Positions 15,774 to 22,783 of a stretch of DNA of 30,470 nucleotides are shown in pieces. A model generated the notes under the pieces. The model saw only the letters and a list, made by a program, of their open reading frames with translations, did not search any database and had not been told where the DNA came from. The DNA is taken from contig SHMQ01000019.1 in NCBI GenBank assembly GCA_008534395.1, forward strand, positions 1 to 30,470, given 5' to 3'. Numbering within the stretch: the stretch's first letter is position 1; every line of letters begins with the position of its first letter. The position numbers and the translations under genes were made by a program. Source of the stretch: Candidatus Acidulodesulfobacterium acidiphilum (lineage in GTDB: Bacteria; SZUA-79; Acidulodesulfobacterales; Acidulodesulfobacteraceae).

Positions 15774-17315
15774 TTGACTAACGTTATCTTATGCGGCGGC
15801 AGCGGAACGAGGCTTTGGCCGATTTCAAGGACTTATTTCCCTAAGCAATTCTATAAATTTATTAACGGCAAGTCTCTTTTTCAGTTAACGGTTTTAAGAA
15901 ACCAAGACTTATGTTCCGATTTTATAATAGTCACGAATAAAGACCAATACTTTATAGCTCTTGACCAGTTAGACGAAATAGGGGTTAAAAATTGCAGGTT
16001 TATTTTGGAACCCGTTCCCAGAAATACAGCCGCCGCAGTTGCCCTTTCATGCATCGACGCCGTTAAAAGCGGTTCGGAAACTGTTTTAATCACTCCATCC
16101 GACCATCTCGTAAAAGACGAAAAAAAATATAAAAAGGTAATAGAAAGAGGCGTTTCCGAAGCTATTAAAGGCGGGATTATCATGTTCGGCATCAAGCCGT
16201 CCTATCCGGAAACAGGCTACGGCTATATAGATGCACTGACGGCGGGGCAGGGGCAGGAGCAGACAAAGCCTGATACAAAAAGCAATTTTGCAGGTTCTTC
16301 GGATAAATTTCATAATCAATCTAATGCTGCGCATAATATATATACCGAGCATAATTCCGGTATTATAAGCGGCACCCATACAATATTAAACCCCGTATAT
16401 CCGGTAGTTTCTTTCAAAGAAAAACCTGACGAAGAAACCGCAGAAAAATATATCTCCAAAGGAAATTTTTATTGGAACAGCGGAATGCTTTTGGTTAAAC
16501 CGGAAATACTTATAGACGAACTTAAAGCCGTATGTCCTGCTATTTACGAAAATTCAGAATTTGCTTACGAAAATGCTTCTAAAGACGGTTTTATGATAAG
16601 GATTAAAGAAGACGACATGCTTAAAATAGAAGAGAACTCCATAGACTTTGCTCTTTTAGAAAATACTAAATCCGTCAGGGTGATAGAATCGGATTTCGAC
16701 TGGTCCGACCTCGGCAATTTCGACTCTATTTACAACGAACTGGAAAAAGACGAAAACAACAACGCCGTTAATACAAAAGAAGATATAGTCGGCATTAACT
16801 CCAAAAACAATCTTATAATGTCCGGCGGCAAGATGATAGCCGCTATAGACGTCGAAGACATGATTATTATCAATACCGACGACGCCGTCCTGATTTCAAA
16901 AAAAGGCTCGTCTCAAAACGTTAAAAAAATAGTAGACGAGCTTAAAAAAAGAAATTCCGAACTTCATACGCATCATCTTACCGTACACAGACCGTGGGGT
17001 TCGTATTCCGTACTTCTGGAATCCGCCCTTTATAAACTTAAAAAGATTTCGGTAAAACCGGGCGCAAAACTTTCGCTGCAGAAACACTTTCACAGGTCGG
17101 AACACTGGATAGTAACGAGCGGTACGGCTCTCGTCACGGTTGGGGATAAAGAAACTCTTTTGAGGGCAAACGAATCGACCTATATACCTATGGGTTTCGT
17201 CCACAGGCTGGAAAATCCGGGATTAATTCCGTTAATAATTATAGAAGCGCAGGTAGGGGAGTATTTAAAGGAAGACGATATAGTCAGGATTGAAGACGAT
17301 TATAACAGGTTATAA
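15774..17315 (+). CDS. manC: Bifunctional mannose-1-phosphate guanylyltransferase / mannose-6-phosphate isomerase
   Basis: This 513-residue type II enzyme makes GDP-mannose. The nucleotidyltransferase domain begins with CGGSGTRLWPISR (7-19) and has ITPSDHLV and FKEKPDEETA. The C-terminal cupin isomerase has VHRPWGSY, KPGAKLSLQKHFHRSEHWIV and a final beta-barrel segment. Between YGYIDA and the VSF-EKP motif there is a polar insert of about 45 residues (about 157-205) rich in Gln, Asn, Ser and Thr that is not usual for the family. The start is TTG at 15774, with GGAGG about 10 bases upstream. It is 92 bases downstream of ugd. Confidence 0.92.
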   Translation: MTNVILCGGSGTRLWPISRTYFPKQFYKFINGKSLFQLTVLRNQDLCSDFIIVTNKDQYFIALDQLDEIGVKNCRFILEPVPRNTAAAVALSCIDAVKSGSETVLITPSDHLVKDEKKYKKVIERGVSEAIKGGIIMFGIKPSYPETGYGYIDALTAGQGQEQTKPDTKSNFAGSSDKFHNQSNAAHNIYTEHNSGIISGTHTILNPVYPVVSFKEKPDEETAEKYISKGNFYWNSGMLLVKPEILIDELKAVCPAIYENSEFAYENASKDGFMIRIKEDDMLKIEENSIDFALLENTKSVRVIESDFDWSDLGNFDSIYNELEKDENNNAVNTKEDIVGINSKNNLIMSGGKMIAAIDVEDMIIINTDDAVLISKKGSSQNVKKIVDELKKRNSELHTHHLTVHRPWGSYSVLLESALYKLKKISVKPGAKLSLQKHFHRSEHWIVTSGTALVTVGDKETLLRANESTYIPMGFVHRLENPGLIPLIIIEAQVGEYLKEDDIVRIEDDYNRL

Positions 17316-17342
17316 AATAAATTAGAATTTTATAGCAAATAA

Positions 17343-17615
17343 TTACAGATTAAATTCGGACTCGTAAATTTCTAAATCTTCTTTTAAGTCTTTTAATCTG
17401 TCGTCTAATTTATAAATTTCGCCGTTATATTCGGAATATCCGTCGTTTATTATGGATAAAGCGGCGTTTTTATTTTTCGTCAAAAATATATGTACGGACA
17501 GCGGGTCGTCTATGTTGTAAATAGATATAGTAGAAATGTTTCCCTTTGCATTTTTGCCGTAAAATTGACGCGCAAGTTCTCCCGTCTGCCTGTTTCTTAT
17601 GCCGTAATATTTCAT
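17343..17615 (-). CDS. Small hypothetical protein
   Basis: The 90-residue protein begins MKYYGIRNRQTGELARQFYG and ends with an acidic, probably helical segment (about 68-90). It has no membrane segment, signal peptide or recognised motif. Codon use resembles the neighbours, and no better frame covers this stretch. It converges with manC (27-base gap) and is divergent from the P-loop gene. No clear ribosome binding site is visible. Possibly a small phage- or island-associated protein like its neighbour, but that is speculation. Confidence 0.6.
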   Translation of the reverse strand: MKYYGIRNRQTGELARQFYGKNAKGNISTISIYNIDDPLSVHIFLTKNKNAALSIINDGYSEYNGEIYKLDDRLKDLKEDLEIYESEFNL

Positions 17616-17710
17616 AATTGTTATTTGTTATGTTATTTATTATACTTAAAATTTTAGGCAGGCGCAAATACTTTAATATTGCGGCAGAACGATAAAAACT
17701 AAGGATAAAT

Positions 17711-18439
17711 ATGGATAAGTTTAAATTTAAAGAAGAAACGAACACTATAATTGTCAATATAATGGGAAAAAAAGGTTCCGGCAAAACCTATGCATCCGGC
17801 GAAATTGCAAAATTTCTGCTAAACGAAGGATATTCGGTTTATATGGATGCTTTCGGAACGGAGTTAAAAAAAATAGTAATGCTGTTTTTCGGCGTATCGA
17901 AAACTAATTTCGATAAAGCGGTTAACGGCGGGGCAGTATTAAAAGAACGAATAAAAAGCCTGTATTTATACGTACATAAAAATATAGGCAAAGAATATGA
18001 GTTCAACAATGTCGGCGCAAATAATCACGTCTATAAAGATATAAATAAAGAAATCGAAAAAGATTTAGAATTCTTAAACAGGTTTATGCAGGATAAAGAC
18101 GTCAGAAAAATTCTGCAATATACCGGGACGGAAATAATAAGAAAAATAGAACCGGATTTTTTTACCGAAGCGTTAAAGCATAAGTTAAAAAAGATTAAAA
18201 ACGGCGCCGATTATATAATTATATCCGACTGCCGCTTTATAAACGAATATGAAATGCTAAACAAAGAATTTCAAAACGTAAAAAACTTTTATATAACGGC
18301 GGACGAAATCGACGATAACGACAAACATATATCGGAAATTGAAATAAATCAAATAATCGTTGCATACGGAAACGAAATAATTAACGTAAAAAACGATAAA
18401 AATAAACCTTTGGACATAGGAATGTTTAAATTATTTTAG
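17711..18439 (+). CDS. P-loop kinase resembling phage deoxynucleoside monophosphate kinase
   Basis: The 242-residue protein has a P-loop MGKKGSGKT (18-26) following a beta strand. The middle and C-terminal part resemble the dNMP kinase family seen in tailed phages: ILQYTGTEIIRKIEPDFFTEAL and DYIIISDCRFINEYEML match the family's Q-x-x-G-T-[DE]-x-x-R and ISDxRFxNE segments. That suggests phosphorylation of a nucleotide substrate, but activity is unproven. It stands alone with no phage structural genes nearby, so it may be a domesticated or recently acquired gene. The start has a weak AAGGAT-like ribosome binding site. Confidence 0.7.
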   Translation: MDKFKFKEETNTIIVNIMGKKGSGKTYASGEIAKFLLNEGYSVYMDAFGTELKKIVMLFFGVSKTNFDKAVNGGAVLKERIKSLYLYVHKNIGKEYEFNNVGANNHVYKDINKEIEKDLEFLNRFMQDKDVRKILQYTGTEIIRKIEPDFFTEALKHKLKKIKNGADYIIISDCRFINEYEMLNKEFQNVKNFYITADEIDDNDKHISEIEINQIIVAYGNEIINVKNDKNKPLDIGMFKLF

Positions 18440-18460
18440 TTTAGACGAGACCGTTTAAAT

Positions 18461-18489
18461 TTGACATTTTAAAAATCGAATTATATAAT
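18461..18489 (+). promoter_or_regulatory. Consensus sigma-70 promoter of the lipoprotein gene
   Basis: TTGACA (18461-18466), a 17-bp spacer and TATAAT (18484-18489) match the consensus at every position. The leader would be about 45 nt. It is the best-matching promoter in the window. Confidence 0.8.
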
Positions 18490-18541
18490 TAAGAAGAATT
18501 CAATTTTTATAAAATTAACTTAATAACCTAAAATTACGATT

Positions 18542-19063
18542 ATGAAGAAAATATTAATTTTAACCGTTGCAGTTCTTCTTACCGTTTCGGTGTTTGCTTT
18601 AAACGGATGCGCTCCTTTTAATTCGCCGCTTATGCAAGGCGGAGGTCCGACATCAATCAGCGCCCAAACCCCTAATTTTGCATTTTCCTATTCCAACGGA
18701 GTGAATGCATATTATGTACCCGAATATCCGGGTTATGTTTATAATTACAATGGATATTACTATTTATGGAGAGGCGGAAACTGGCTTTATTCGACTTTTT
18801 ACGGTGGACCGTGGTCGCCGGTCCCTCCGGCTATGATACAGGTTTTACCTCCGTTATTTCAGGGACCGCCTCCCCCAGGCCCTCCAGGACCGCCTTTAGG
18901 ACATCCGGGACCGCCTCTGGGACCTCCAGGCCCACCACCAGGACAACCTGGACCACCTCCAGGACAGCCGGGCACACCTCCAGGACAACCTGGACCACCA
19001 CCAGGCCCTCCAGGACCGCCTCCGGGCAGAGGCTGGCATCGCGGCTGGTATAGACATCGATAA
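18542..19063 (+). CDS. Lipoprotein with Tyr/Trp-rich domain and Gly-Pro heptapeptide tail
   Basis: The 173-residue protein has a lipoprotein signal peptide with lipobox L20-N-G-C23. The mature part has a Tyr/Trp-rich segment (about 58-98) with PEYPGYVYNYNGYYYLW and GGNWLYSTFYGGPW, then a Pro/Gly-rich tail (about 107-163), and ends in a basic W/H/R patch. The tail is built of seven-residue units of the type G-x-P-G-P-P-P/L, not a continuous collagen Gly-X-Y run. It is probably anchored in the outer membrane or periplasm; function unknown. A perfect promoter lies upstream and a strong terminator downstream, so it is monocistronic. Confidence 0.85.
   Translation: MKKILILTVAVLLTVSVFALNGCAPFNSPLMQGGGPTSISAQTPNFAFSYSNGVNAYYVPEYPGYVYNYNGYYYLWRGGNWLYSTFYGGPWSPVPPAMIQVLPPLFQGPPPPGPPGPPLGHPGPPLGPPGPPPGQPGPPPGQPGTPPGQPGPPPGPPGPPPGRGWHRGWYRHR
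18863..19023 (+). repeat. 21-bp tandem repeat coding the Gly-Pro tail
   Basis: Seven to eight degenerate 21-bp units, each coding G-x-P-G-P-P-P/L (variable second residue P, H or Q; one unit has T). Synonymous drift is uneven: units with CCACCTCCAGGACA-like codons near the 3' half look more alike, which suggests recent copying by slippage. Confidence 0.8.
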
Positions 19064-19090
19064 TATATTGAAAGTTAGCTTAAAATCTTA

Positions 19091-19140
19091 AAAGACCGTT
19101 TAATATTAAGCATATTATGCCGAACATTAAACGGTCTTTT
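19091..19140 (+). terminator. Rho-independent terminator after the lipoprotein gene
   Basis: A perfect 14-bp stem (AAAGACCGTTTAAT at 19091-19104 with its complement at 19126-19139), a 21-base loop and a terminal T run. Because the stem begins with an A run, it could also work on the other strand. Confidence 0.8.
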
Positions 19141-19208
19141 AATTAAAAACCTGTTTATTTGCCTTAATCCCCCTGTTTGACTGCATAAATTCCTTTTTTT
19201 TAACCTAA

Positions 19209-19276
19209 ATGTAACATAAATTTAATATATTTGTAACTAATTTGTCATAATCCTGTAACAATAGCCGTGTTATTAT
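19209..19276 (+). promoter_or_regulatory. Candidate tandem Pho box and PhoB-type promoter
   Basis: Heptamers TTGTAAC (19231), TTGTCAT (19242) and CTGTAAC (19253) repeat at exactly 11 bp, and ATGTAAC (19209) lies two periods upstream. Consensus PhoB half-sites are CTGTCAT-like 7-mers with a 4-bp spacer, as here. The last half-site ends 11 bp before a -10-like TATTAT (19271-19276), where a weak -35 would be replaced by PhoB, which is the known layout of Pho promoters. The leader to the next ATG would be about 65 nt. A second TG-T-TATAAT at 19322-19330 lies too close to the ribosome binding site to be a good promoter. Confidence 0.6.
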
Positions 19277-19347
19277 ATTTATGATTATATATTTTATAAA
19301 TATTGAAAAATTTAGTTTCGGTGTTATAATAAAAGGAGAAATAAACG

Positions 19348-19770
19348 ATGGAAGAAATTAAAAAAAGCGAAGATTATATGAATATGAGCATGGCTATATC
19401 TCCCGAAAAATATTTTGACAGCAGGTTCGACGGTCAGGAGAAGCTTTTCACCGAAAAGTTTAATACCCTCCAGACGCAAATTAATTCCATCCAGACGCAA
19501 ATAGAGACTTTATCCGATAGATTAGGTTCCGAAATTTCGAGGCTCGACGATAAAATAGACTTTGAAATAACCAGCCTTAAAGAAAACGAAATTAAAAATC
19601 TAAACGATAAAATGGATGCAGGATTTAAAGCGCAGAGCGAAAAATTTGAAACCAAGATAGATGCTTTAGATAAAAGGCTAACCTTCGGATTTACCGTAAT
19701 ATTGTCGGTACTCGGCGTTTTAACTGCGGTACTCGGTGTTTTGGTAACGCTGCATTTTATAGGACGATAG
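19348..19770 (+). CDS. Coiled-coil protein with C-terminal membrane anchor
   Basis: The 140-residue protein has a polar N terminus, a long heptad-patterned region (about 30-110; LQTQINSIQTQIETLSDRLG and following) and a C-terminal hydrophobic segment (about 112-137). This is a tail-anchored layout like that of small Bdr/DUF1640-like coiled-coil proteins; no function is assigned. AAGGAG lies about 9 bases before the ATG. The upstream Pho-like array suggests induction by phosphate limitation. It appears monocistronic, with a repeat unit about 80 bases downstream. Confidence 0.8.
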   Translation: MEEIKKSEDYMNMSMAISPEKYFDSRFDGQEKLFTEKFNTLQTQINSIQTQIETLSDRLGSEISRLDDKIDFEITSLKENEIKNLNDKMDAGFKAQSEKFETKIDALDKRLTFGFTVILSVLGVLTAVLGVLVTLHFIGR

Positions 19771-19847
19771 ACGATAAATCAGAAAAAATAAATCGGATGC
19801 CTGACGCACAAGATATGCAACACTCCCCCATTGCCTGTTAAATAAAA

Positions 19848-19950
19848 ACTCCCGACCGCGTCAAACGCAGTCGGGAGTAAGATACGTAGGCGGGCGCTTA
19901 TGAAAGTGAAGCTTTTATGCCCGCCGGAGTGAAATAAATCTGACACCTTT
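19848..19950 (-). repeat. Composite repeat, copy A (hairpin plus GGTGTCAG box, minus orientation)
   Basis: On the minus strand the GGTGTCAGATTTATTT box (from 19947 down) is followed by a GC-rich hairpin with arms at 19848-19860 and 19866-19878, loop of five bases, then a T run and TTTAACAGGCAAT. A second hairpin, GGCGGGC (19889-19895) with GCCCGCC (19919-19925), is inserted between box and hairpin in this copy only. The hairpin plus T run would act as a terminator for leftward transcription. Confidence 0.85.
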
Positions 19951-20005
19951 AATTTTAAAACAGTCGTCCGACAGCGGCTGATATTAGGCGGGTATTCGGT
20001 AAATT

Positions 20006-20569
20006 TTAACGCTTTACGAATTTAAGATAGCATCCCAATAAATCGCAATTTCTGGAGCTTTCGGCATACTTAAAACCGTGCGCGGTTATAAACTCTTTAT
20101 ACGATTCCCTGTCTTTGCCGAAGACCTCAAATCTCGGCTCTTTAATGGATAATAAGCCGCCTGGTTTCAATACCCGGCGCAGTTCGGCGACGGCTTCTTC
20201 CTTTTTGCCAATCTCGTGAAACGAATAATATAAAAATGCTAAATCTATAGAGCCGTCCTCTACCGAATTTAAATCCGATACGCTGGACGCCCTGAAATCG
20301 ACGTTTTGAAGATATCCTCTTTTTCTTTTAGCTTTTTCTATCATCTTTTTCTGAATATCTACAGAGATTACGAATCCTTCCTTTCCGACGGCTTTCGATA
20401 ATGCCGGAGTAACGAAGCCGCTTCCGCATCCCGCTTCAAGAACTTTCATTCCGCTTTTAACTCCCATAATATCGACGTTTTTTTCCATGTTTTCTATCAA
20501 ACTTCTAAGTTTGTTGTCGATAATAAAGGAAAAAAATGCGGGAAATAAATCGTAAGTTTTTAGTTTCAT
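20006..20569 (-). CDS. Class I SAM-dependent methyltransferase
   Basis: The 187-residue protein has methyltransferase motif I VLEAGCGSGFVTPAL (about 43-57), the acidic SAM-ribose strand VISVDIQ, DLAFLYYSFHEI (motif III region) and LRRVLKPGGLLSIKEPRF. It resembles small UbiE/ArsM-like methyltransferases, but the substrate cannot be told from sequence. It lies 50 bases downstream of the SQR-like gene on the same strand and probably shares its transcript. The start ATG at 20569 has no clear ribosome binding site. Confidence 0.85.
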   Translation of the reverse strand: MKLKTYDLFPAFFSFIIDNKLRSLIENMEKNVDIMGVKSGMKVLEAGCGSGFVTPALSKAVGKEGFVISVDIQKKMIEKAKRKRGYLQNVDFRASSVSDLNSVEDGSIDLAFLYYSFHEIGKKEEAVAELRRVLKPGGLLSIKEPRFEVFGKDRESYKEFITAHGFKYAESSRNCDLLGCYLKFVKR

Positions 20570-20619
20570 AAATATTGACGGATAGAGGGCTTTTACGATA
20601 TTTTTTGCCCGGTTTTGAT

Positions 20620-21783
20620 TTAAAATCCGGGTATTCTCGGAAACCTGTTTAATTTTGAATTTTTATAATACCATCCCCAGAATCTTTTAAGCCAGTGTCC
20701 GACGACCGGCAGCGCGATTACCGTTTCCTTATTCGTATCCCTTTTGATATAGACCGCGCCTTTGCCGTTGTCCATTACGCACAAGATATGCACGTGCTCT
20801 TTGTAGCCTTTATAATTATTCGTTCCGGCTTCTTTTTCGTTTATATTGTAAGCCGCGATACCCGCCATCATCTCGGCGACGTGCCCCTGTTTTCCCCTGA
20901 AAGGAGGCCCGTCGAGGCTGGCCGAATCGCCTATCGCGTAAATATTTTCTAAGCCCTCTACTCTTAAATAATCGTCGGTTTTTATGAATCCGGCTTCCGT
21001 GAGCGGCAGTTCCGAACCGGCAAATATCCCGTGGGCGCTTCCGGCGGGAACAAAAATAATAAGGTCGCTTTCAAGCCTTGAATCGTCTTCGAATACGACT
21101 GCGCCGTTTTCGAATCTTTTTATTTTTTTGCCTAAATATTTGTTAATTTTAAGGTCTTCGTAAAACCGGTTTAGCAGTTTATACGCTTTATCGCCCAGCC
21201 GCTTGCCCGGAGTTTCCATAGGGGCGAAGATGCTTAATTCGAAATTATGGCGCAATCCTTTATCTCTTAAGAGGTTGTCGATATTAAACAGCTCTTCGAA
21301 AGCAGGTCCGCCTCTCATAGCGGAAGGGTCTTTGGGATTTCCGCCTATTCCTACGGCTATTCTGCCTTTTCCGGCTTTAACCAATTCTGCTAATTTTTCT
21401 TTTATTTTAATCGATTCTTCCGGAGCGCCGCAAATAGAATAAGTATTTTCTATTCCTTCGGGTTTGGCTTTTCCTGCGCCGACGGCGACGACGAGATAAT
21501 CAAAATCATAGGTGCCATTTTTACATAATACTTTCTTTTCTTTAGCAGAAATTTTAACCGCCGAGTCTATTATTAAATTAAATTTATGGACTGCGCTTAA
21601 TTTATTTAACGGCAGCATCGCATCCTTAAAATCCAGAGCGCCGACAGGAATCCATATCGAAAGCGGATAAATATACATAAAATCCCTTTCGGAAATCAAA
21701 GTAACGTCGAAATTATATTTCTTTAGCCTTATCGCGGCTTCTACTCCCGCAAAACCGCCTCCTATAACGAGTATTTTTTTCAT
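20620..21783 (-). CDS. SQR-like FAD-dependent oxidoreductase
   Basis: This 387-residue flavoprotein belongs to the disulfide-reductase superfamily, close to sulfide:quinone oxidoreductase. The FAD-binding GGGFAGVEAA lies at 8-17, and the second FAD motif is IYAIGDSASL (about 281-290). Cysteines are C87, C118 (SICGAPEES) and C335 (HILCVMDNGKGA). C118 and C335 match two of the three usual SQR cysteines, but the middle one, expected in the stretch GGNPKDPSAMRGGPAFE, is absent. An aromatic amphipathic C terminus (HWLKRFWGWYYKNS) suggests monotopic membrane attachment. The substrate could be sulfide, a polysulfide or something else. A GGGGGA ribosome binding site precedes the ATG. It leads a two-gene operon with the methyltransferase. 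Confidence 0.85.
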   Translation of the reverse strand: MKKILVIGGGFAGVEAAIRLKKYNFDVTLISERDFMYIYPLSIWIPVGALDFKDAMLPLNKLSAVHKFNLIIDSAVKISAKEKKVLCKNGTYDFDYLVVAVGAGKAKPEGIENTYSICGAPEESIKIKEKLAELVKAGKGRIAVGIGGNPKDPSAMRGGPAFEELFNIDNLLRDKGLRHNFELSIFAPMETPGKRLGDKAYKLLNRFYEDLKINKYLGKKIKRFENGAVVFEDDSRLESDLIIFVPAGSAHGIFAGSELPLTEAGFIKTDDYLRVEGLENIYAIGDSASLDGPPFRGKQGHVAEMMAGIAAYNINEKEAGTNNYKGYKEHVHILCVMDNGKGAVYIKRDTNKETVIALPVVGHWLKRFWGWYYKNSKLNRFPRIPGF

Positions 21784-22000
21784 AATTATTCCCCCGAATA
21801 AATTAAATAATTTTATAATAATTTAATATATATCATTATTAATATATATATATATTTATTTATTATAAATGCAAATTAATTATAATGCAACAGGTATATA
21901 AAAGAATTATACCGTATATTTTTATCCTGCGATGCCGATAACTTTTAATTTGCCTATTTGTTTAACCGACTGCTTCCACATTTCTCTTTCCGCTTTTATT
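21784..22000. other. Non-coding AT-rich region with a possible CDS tail
   Basis: The first 130 bases are A/T runs and hold the SQR-like promoter region, but no clear promoter is seen. On the minus strand, 22005-21922 is open and codes a plausible 27-residue tail that begins QAIKAERE and ends VIGIAG before TAA. It is cut at the repeat boundary and could be the last part of a lost gene. No family was recognised. Confidence 0.3.
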
Positions 22001-22084
22001 GCCTGTTAAACAAAAACTCCCGGCCGCGTCAAACGCAGTCGGGAGTAAAGGAATAATTAAATCTGACACCTTTATTTTGACACC
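22001..22084 (-). repeat. Composite repeat, copy B (minus orientation)
   Basis: On the minus strand, two boxes (GGTGTCA ending at 22078 and GGTGTCAG at 22070-22063) are followed by a GC-rich hairpin with arms at 22016-22028 and 22034-22046, then a T run and the tail GTTTAACAGGCAAT. It directly follows a pilin fragment that ends in TAA, as copy C follows the intact pilin gene. Confidence 0.85.
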
Positions 22085-22090
22085 TTTATT

Positions 22091-22129
22091 TTAAGCCTCG
22101 CTGTCCTTTGCCCTGTTGACGTAGCTTAA
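22091..22129 (-). pseudogene. Inverted fragment of a type IV pilin gene
   Basis: Read on the minus strand, 22129-22094 codes [12 protein letters not shown] and then TAA (22093-22091). The intact pilin downstream has the same 12 residues directly after its hydrophobic helix. The codons differ (AGGGCAAAGGACAGC against CGCGCAAAGGATTCG), so this is a diverged paralogue, not a recent copy. The preceding codon frame meets a TAG, and no hydrophobic helix or leader is present upstream. Confidence 0.7.
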
Positions 22130-22248
22130 ATCCTAGTAAGAATTTAATTAAACCGGCACTCCGCCTTGCTTTGCAGGAATACCAAGAGTTTGACGACATT
22201 CTGTATTTTACCGGATTTTCTGTATTTTCTGTATTTTGATTTAAGTTC

Positions 22249-22386
22249 TGACACATTTTTGTCACAGTTTTAAAAATCCAAGTGACAATTTTTGTCAATT
22301 AGTGACAATTTTTGTCATACCTTTAAATATAAGTAAAATTAAGCATTTTAAGGAATTTATTAATTAGCGGTTGACAATTTTTGTCA
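22249..22386. promoter_or_regulatory. Four palindromic sites upstream of the pilin promoter (candidate activator sites)
   Basis: Three identical palindromes TGACAATTTTTGTCA (22283-22297, 22303-22317 and 22372-22386) and a variant with the same TGACA/TGTCA arms at 22249-22264. Two of them are exactly 20 bp apart, placing them on one face of the helix. They lie about 100-240 bp upstream of a sigma-54 promoter, the usual place for enhancer-binding proteins. A PilR-type activator is the likely reader; PilR sites in Pseudomonas contain a TGTC core. Three TTCTGTATTTT-like direct repeats precede the array. Confidence 0.65.
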
Positions 22387-22483
22387 AATAACATATTTTA
22401 AGAAAGAATATTAATTTATTGAGATTTTATATAAGCGCTATTAAAATGAATAGGTTAAGGTAATTTTAATACTTTTTTATGCT

Positions 22484-22500
22484 TTGGCATAAAATATGCT
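22484..22500 (+). promoter_or_regulatory. Sigma-54 promoter of the pilin gene
   Basis: TTGGCA (22484-22489) and TGCT (22497-22500) carry the invariant GG (22486-22487) and GC (22498-22499) separated by exactly 10 bases, as RpoN requires. Transcription would begin near 22511. The RNA would run through the truncated pilin leader copy (22609) before the intact gene (22784), giving a leader of about 270 nt. PilA promoters are commonly RpoN/PilR-dependent. Confidence 0.75.
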
Positions 22501-22608
22501 TATCTATAATATAAAGTATAAAGTAAAAACAAATAAAAAAATAAAATAATTGTTTGCGGATTAAATTAACTAAATTAACATATCTAACTTTTTAAGGAGG
22601 CAGTAAAA

Positions 22609-22674
22609 ATGAACATTAACAGATTAAAGGGAAAGAAGGGTTTCACCCTATTTTGCATATATGTAACATATTGA
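22609..22674 (+). pseudogene. Truncated pilin leader copy
   Basis: A strong ribosome binding site (TAAGGAGG) and an ATG open a frame with the leader [14 protein letters not shown], identical in its 14 residues to the intact pilin. It then diverges into seven unrelated residues and ends in TGA. The similarity covers about 60 bases including the ribosome binding site, with synonymous differences (AAGGGAAAG against AAAGGAAAG; TTCACC against TTTACG). It is either debris of a deleted pilin gene or a 5' duplication. It could be translated as a 21-residue peptide. Confidence 0.75.
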
Positions 22675-22783
22675 TTTTATTAAATTATTTTAAGCATAAA
22701 ATTGCTAATGGGGTTAATTTTGGGTACATATTTAAAGATTTTACTAATTAAATAAATCATTAAGCTTTAAGGAGGTAACAAAA

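Noticed and set aside
19322-19330. TG-T-TATAAT as the main promoter for the coiled-coil gene
   Set aside because: A start from it would fall within the ribosome binding site; the upstream Pho-type promoter fits better.
21922-22005. Tail of a lost gene on the minus strand
   Set aside because: Only 27 codons and no family match; kept as a note within the intergenic entry, not called as a gene.
22086-22298. 70-residue minus-strand frame upstream of the pilin gene
   Set aside because: It overlaps the palindrome array and crosses the inverted pilin fragment in another frame. Codon use is poor and no ribosome binding site is seen.
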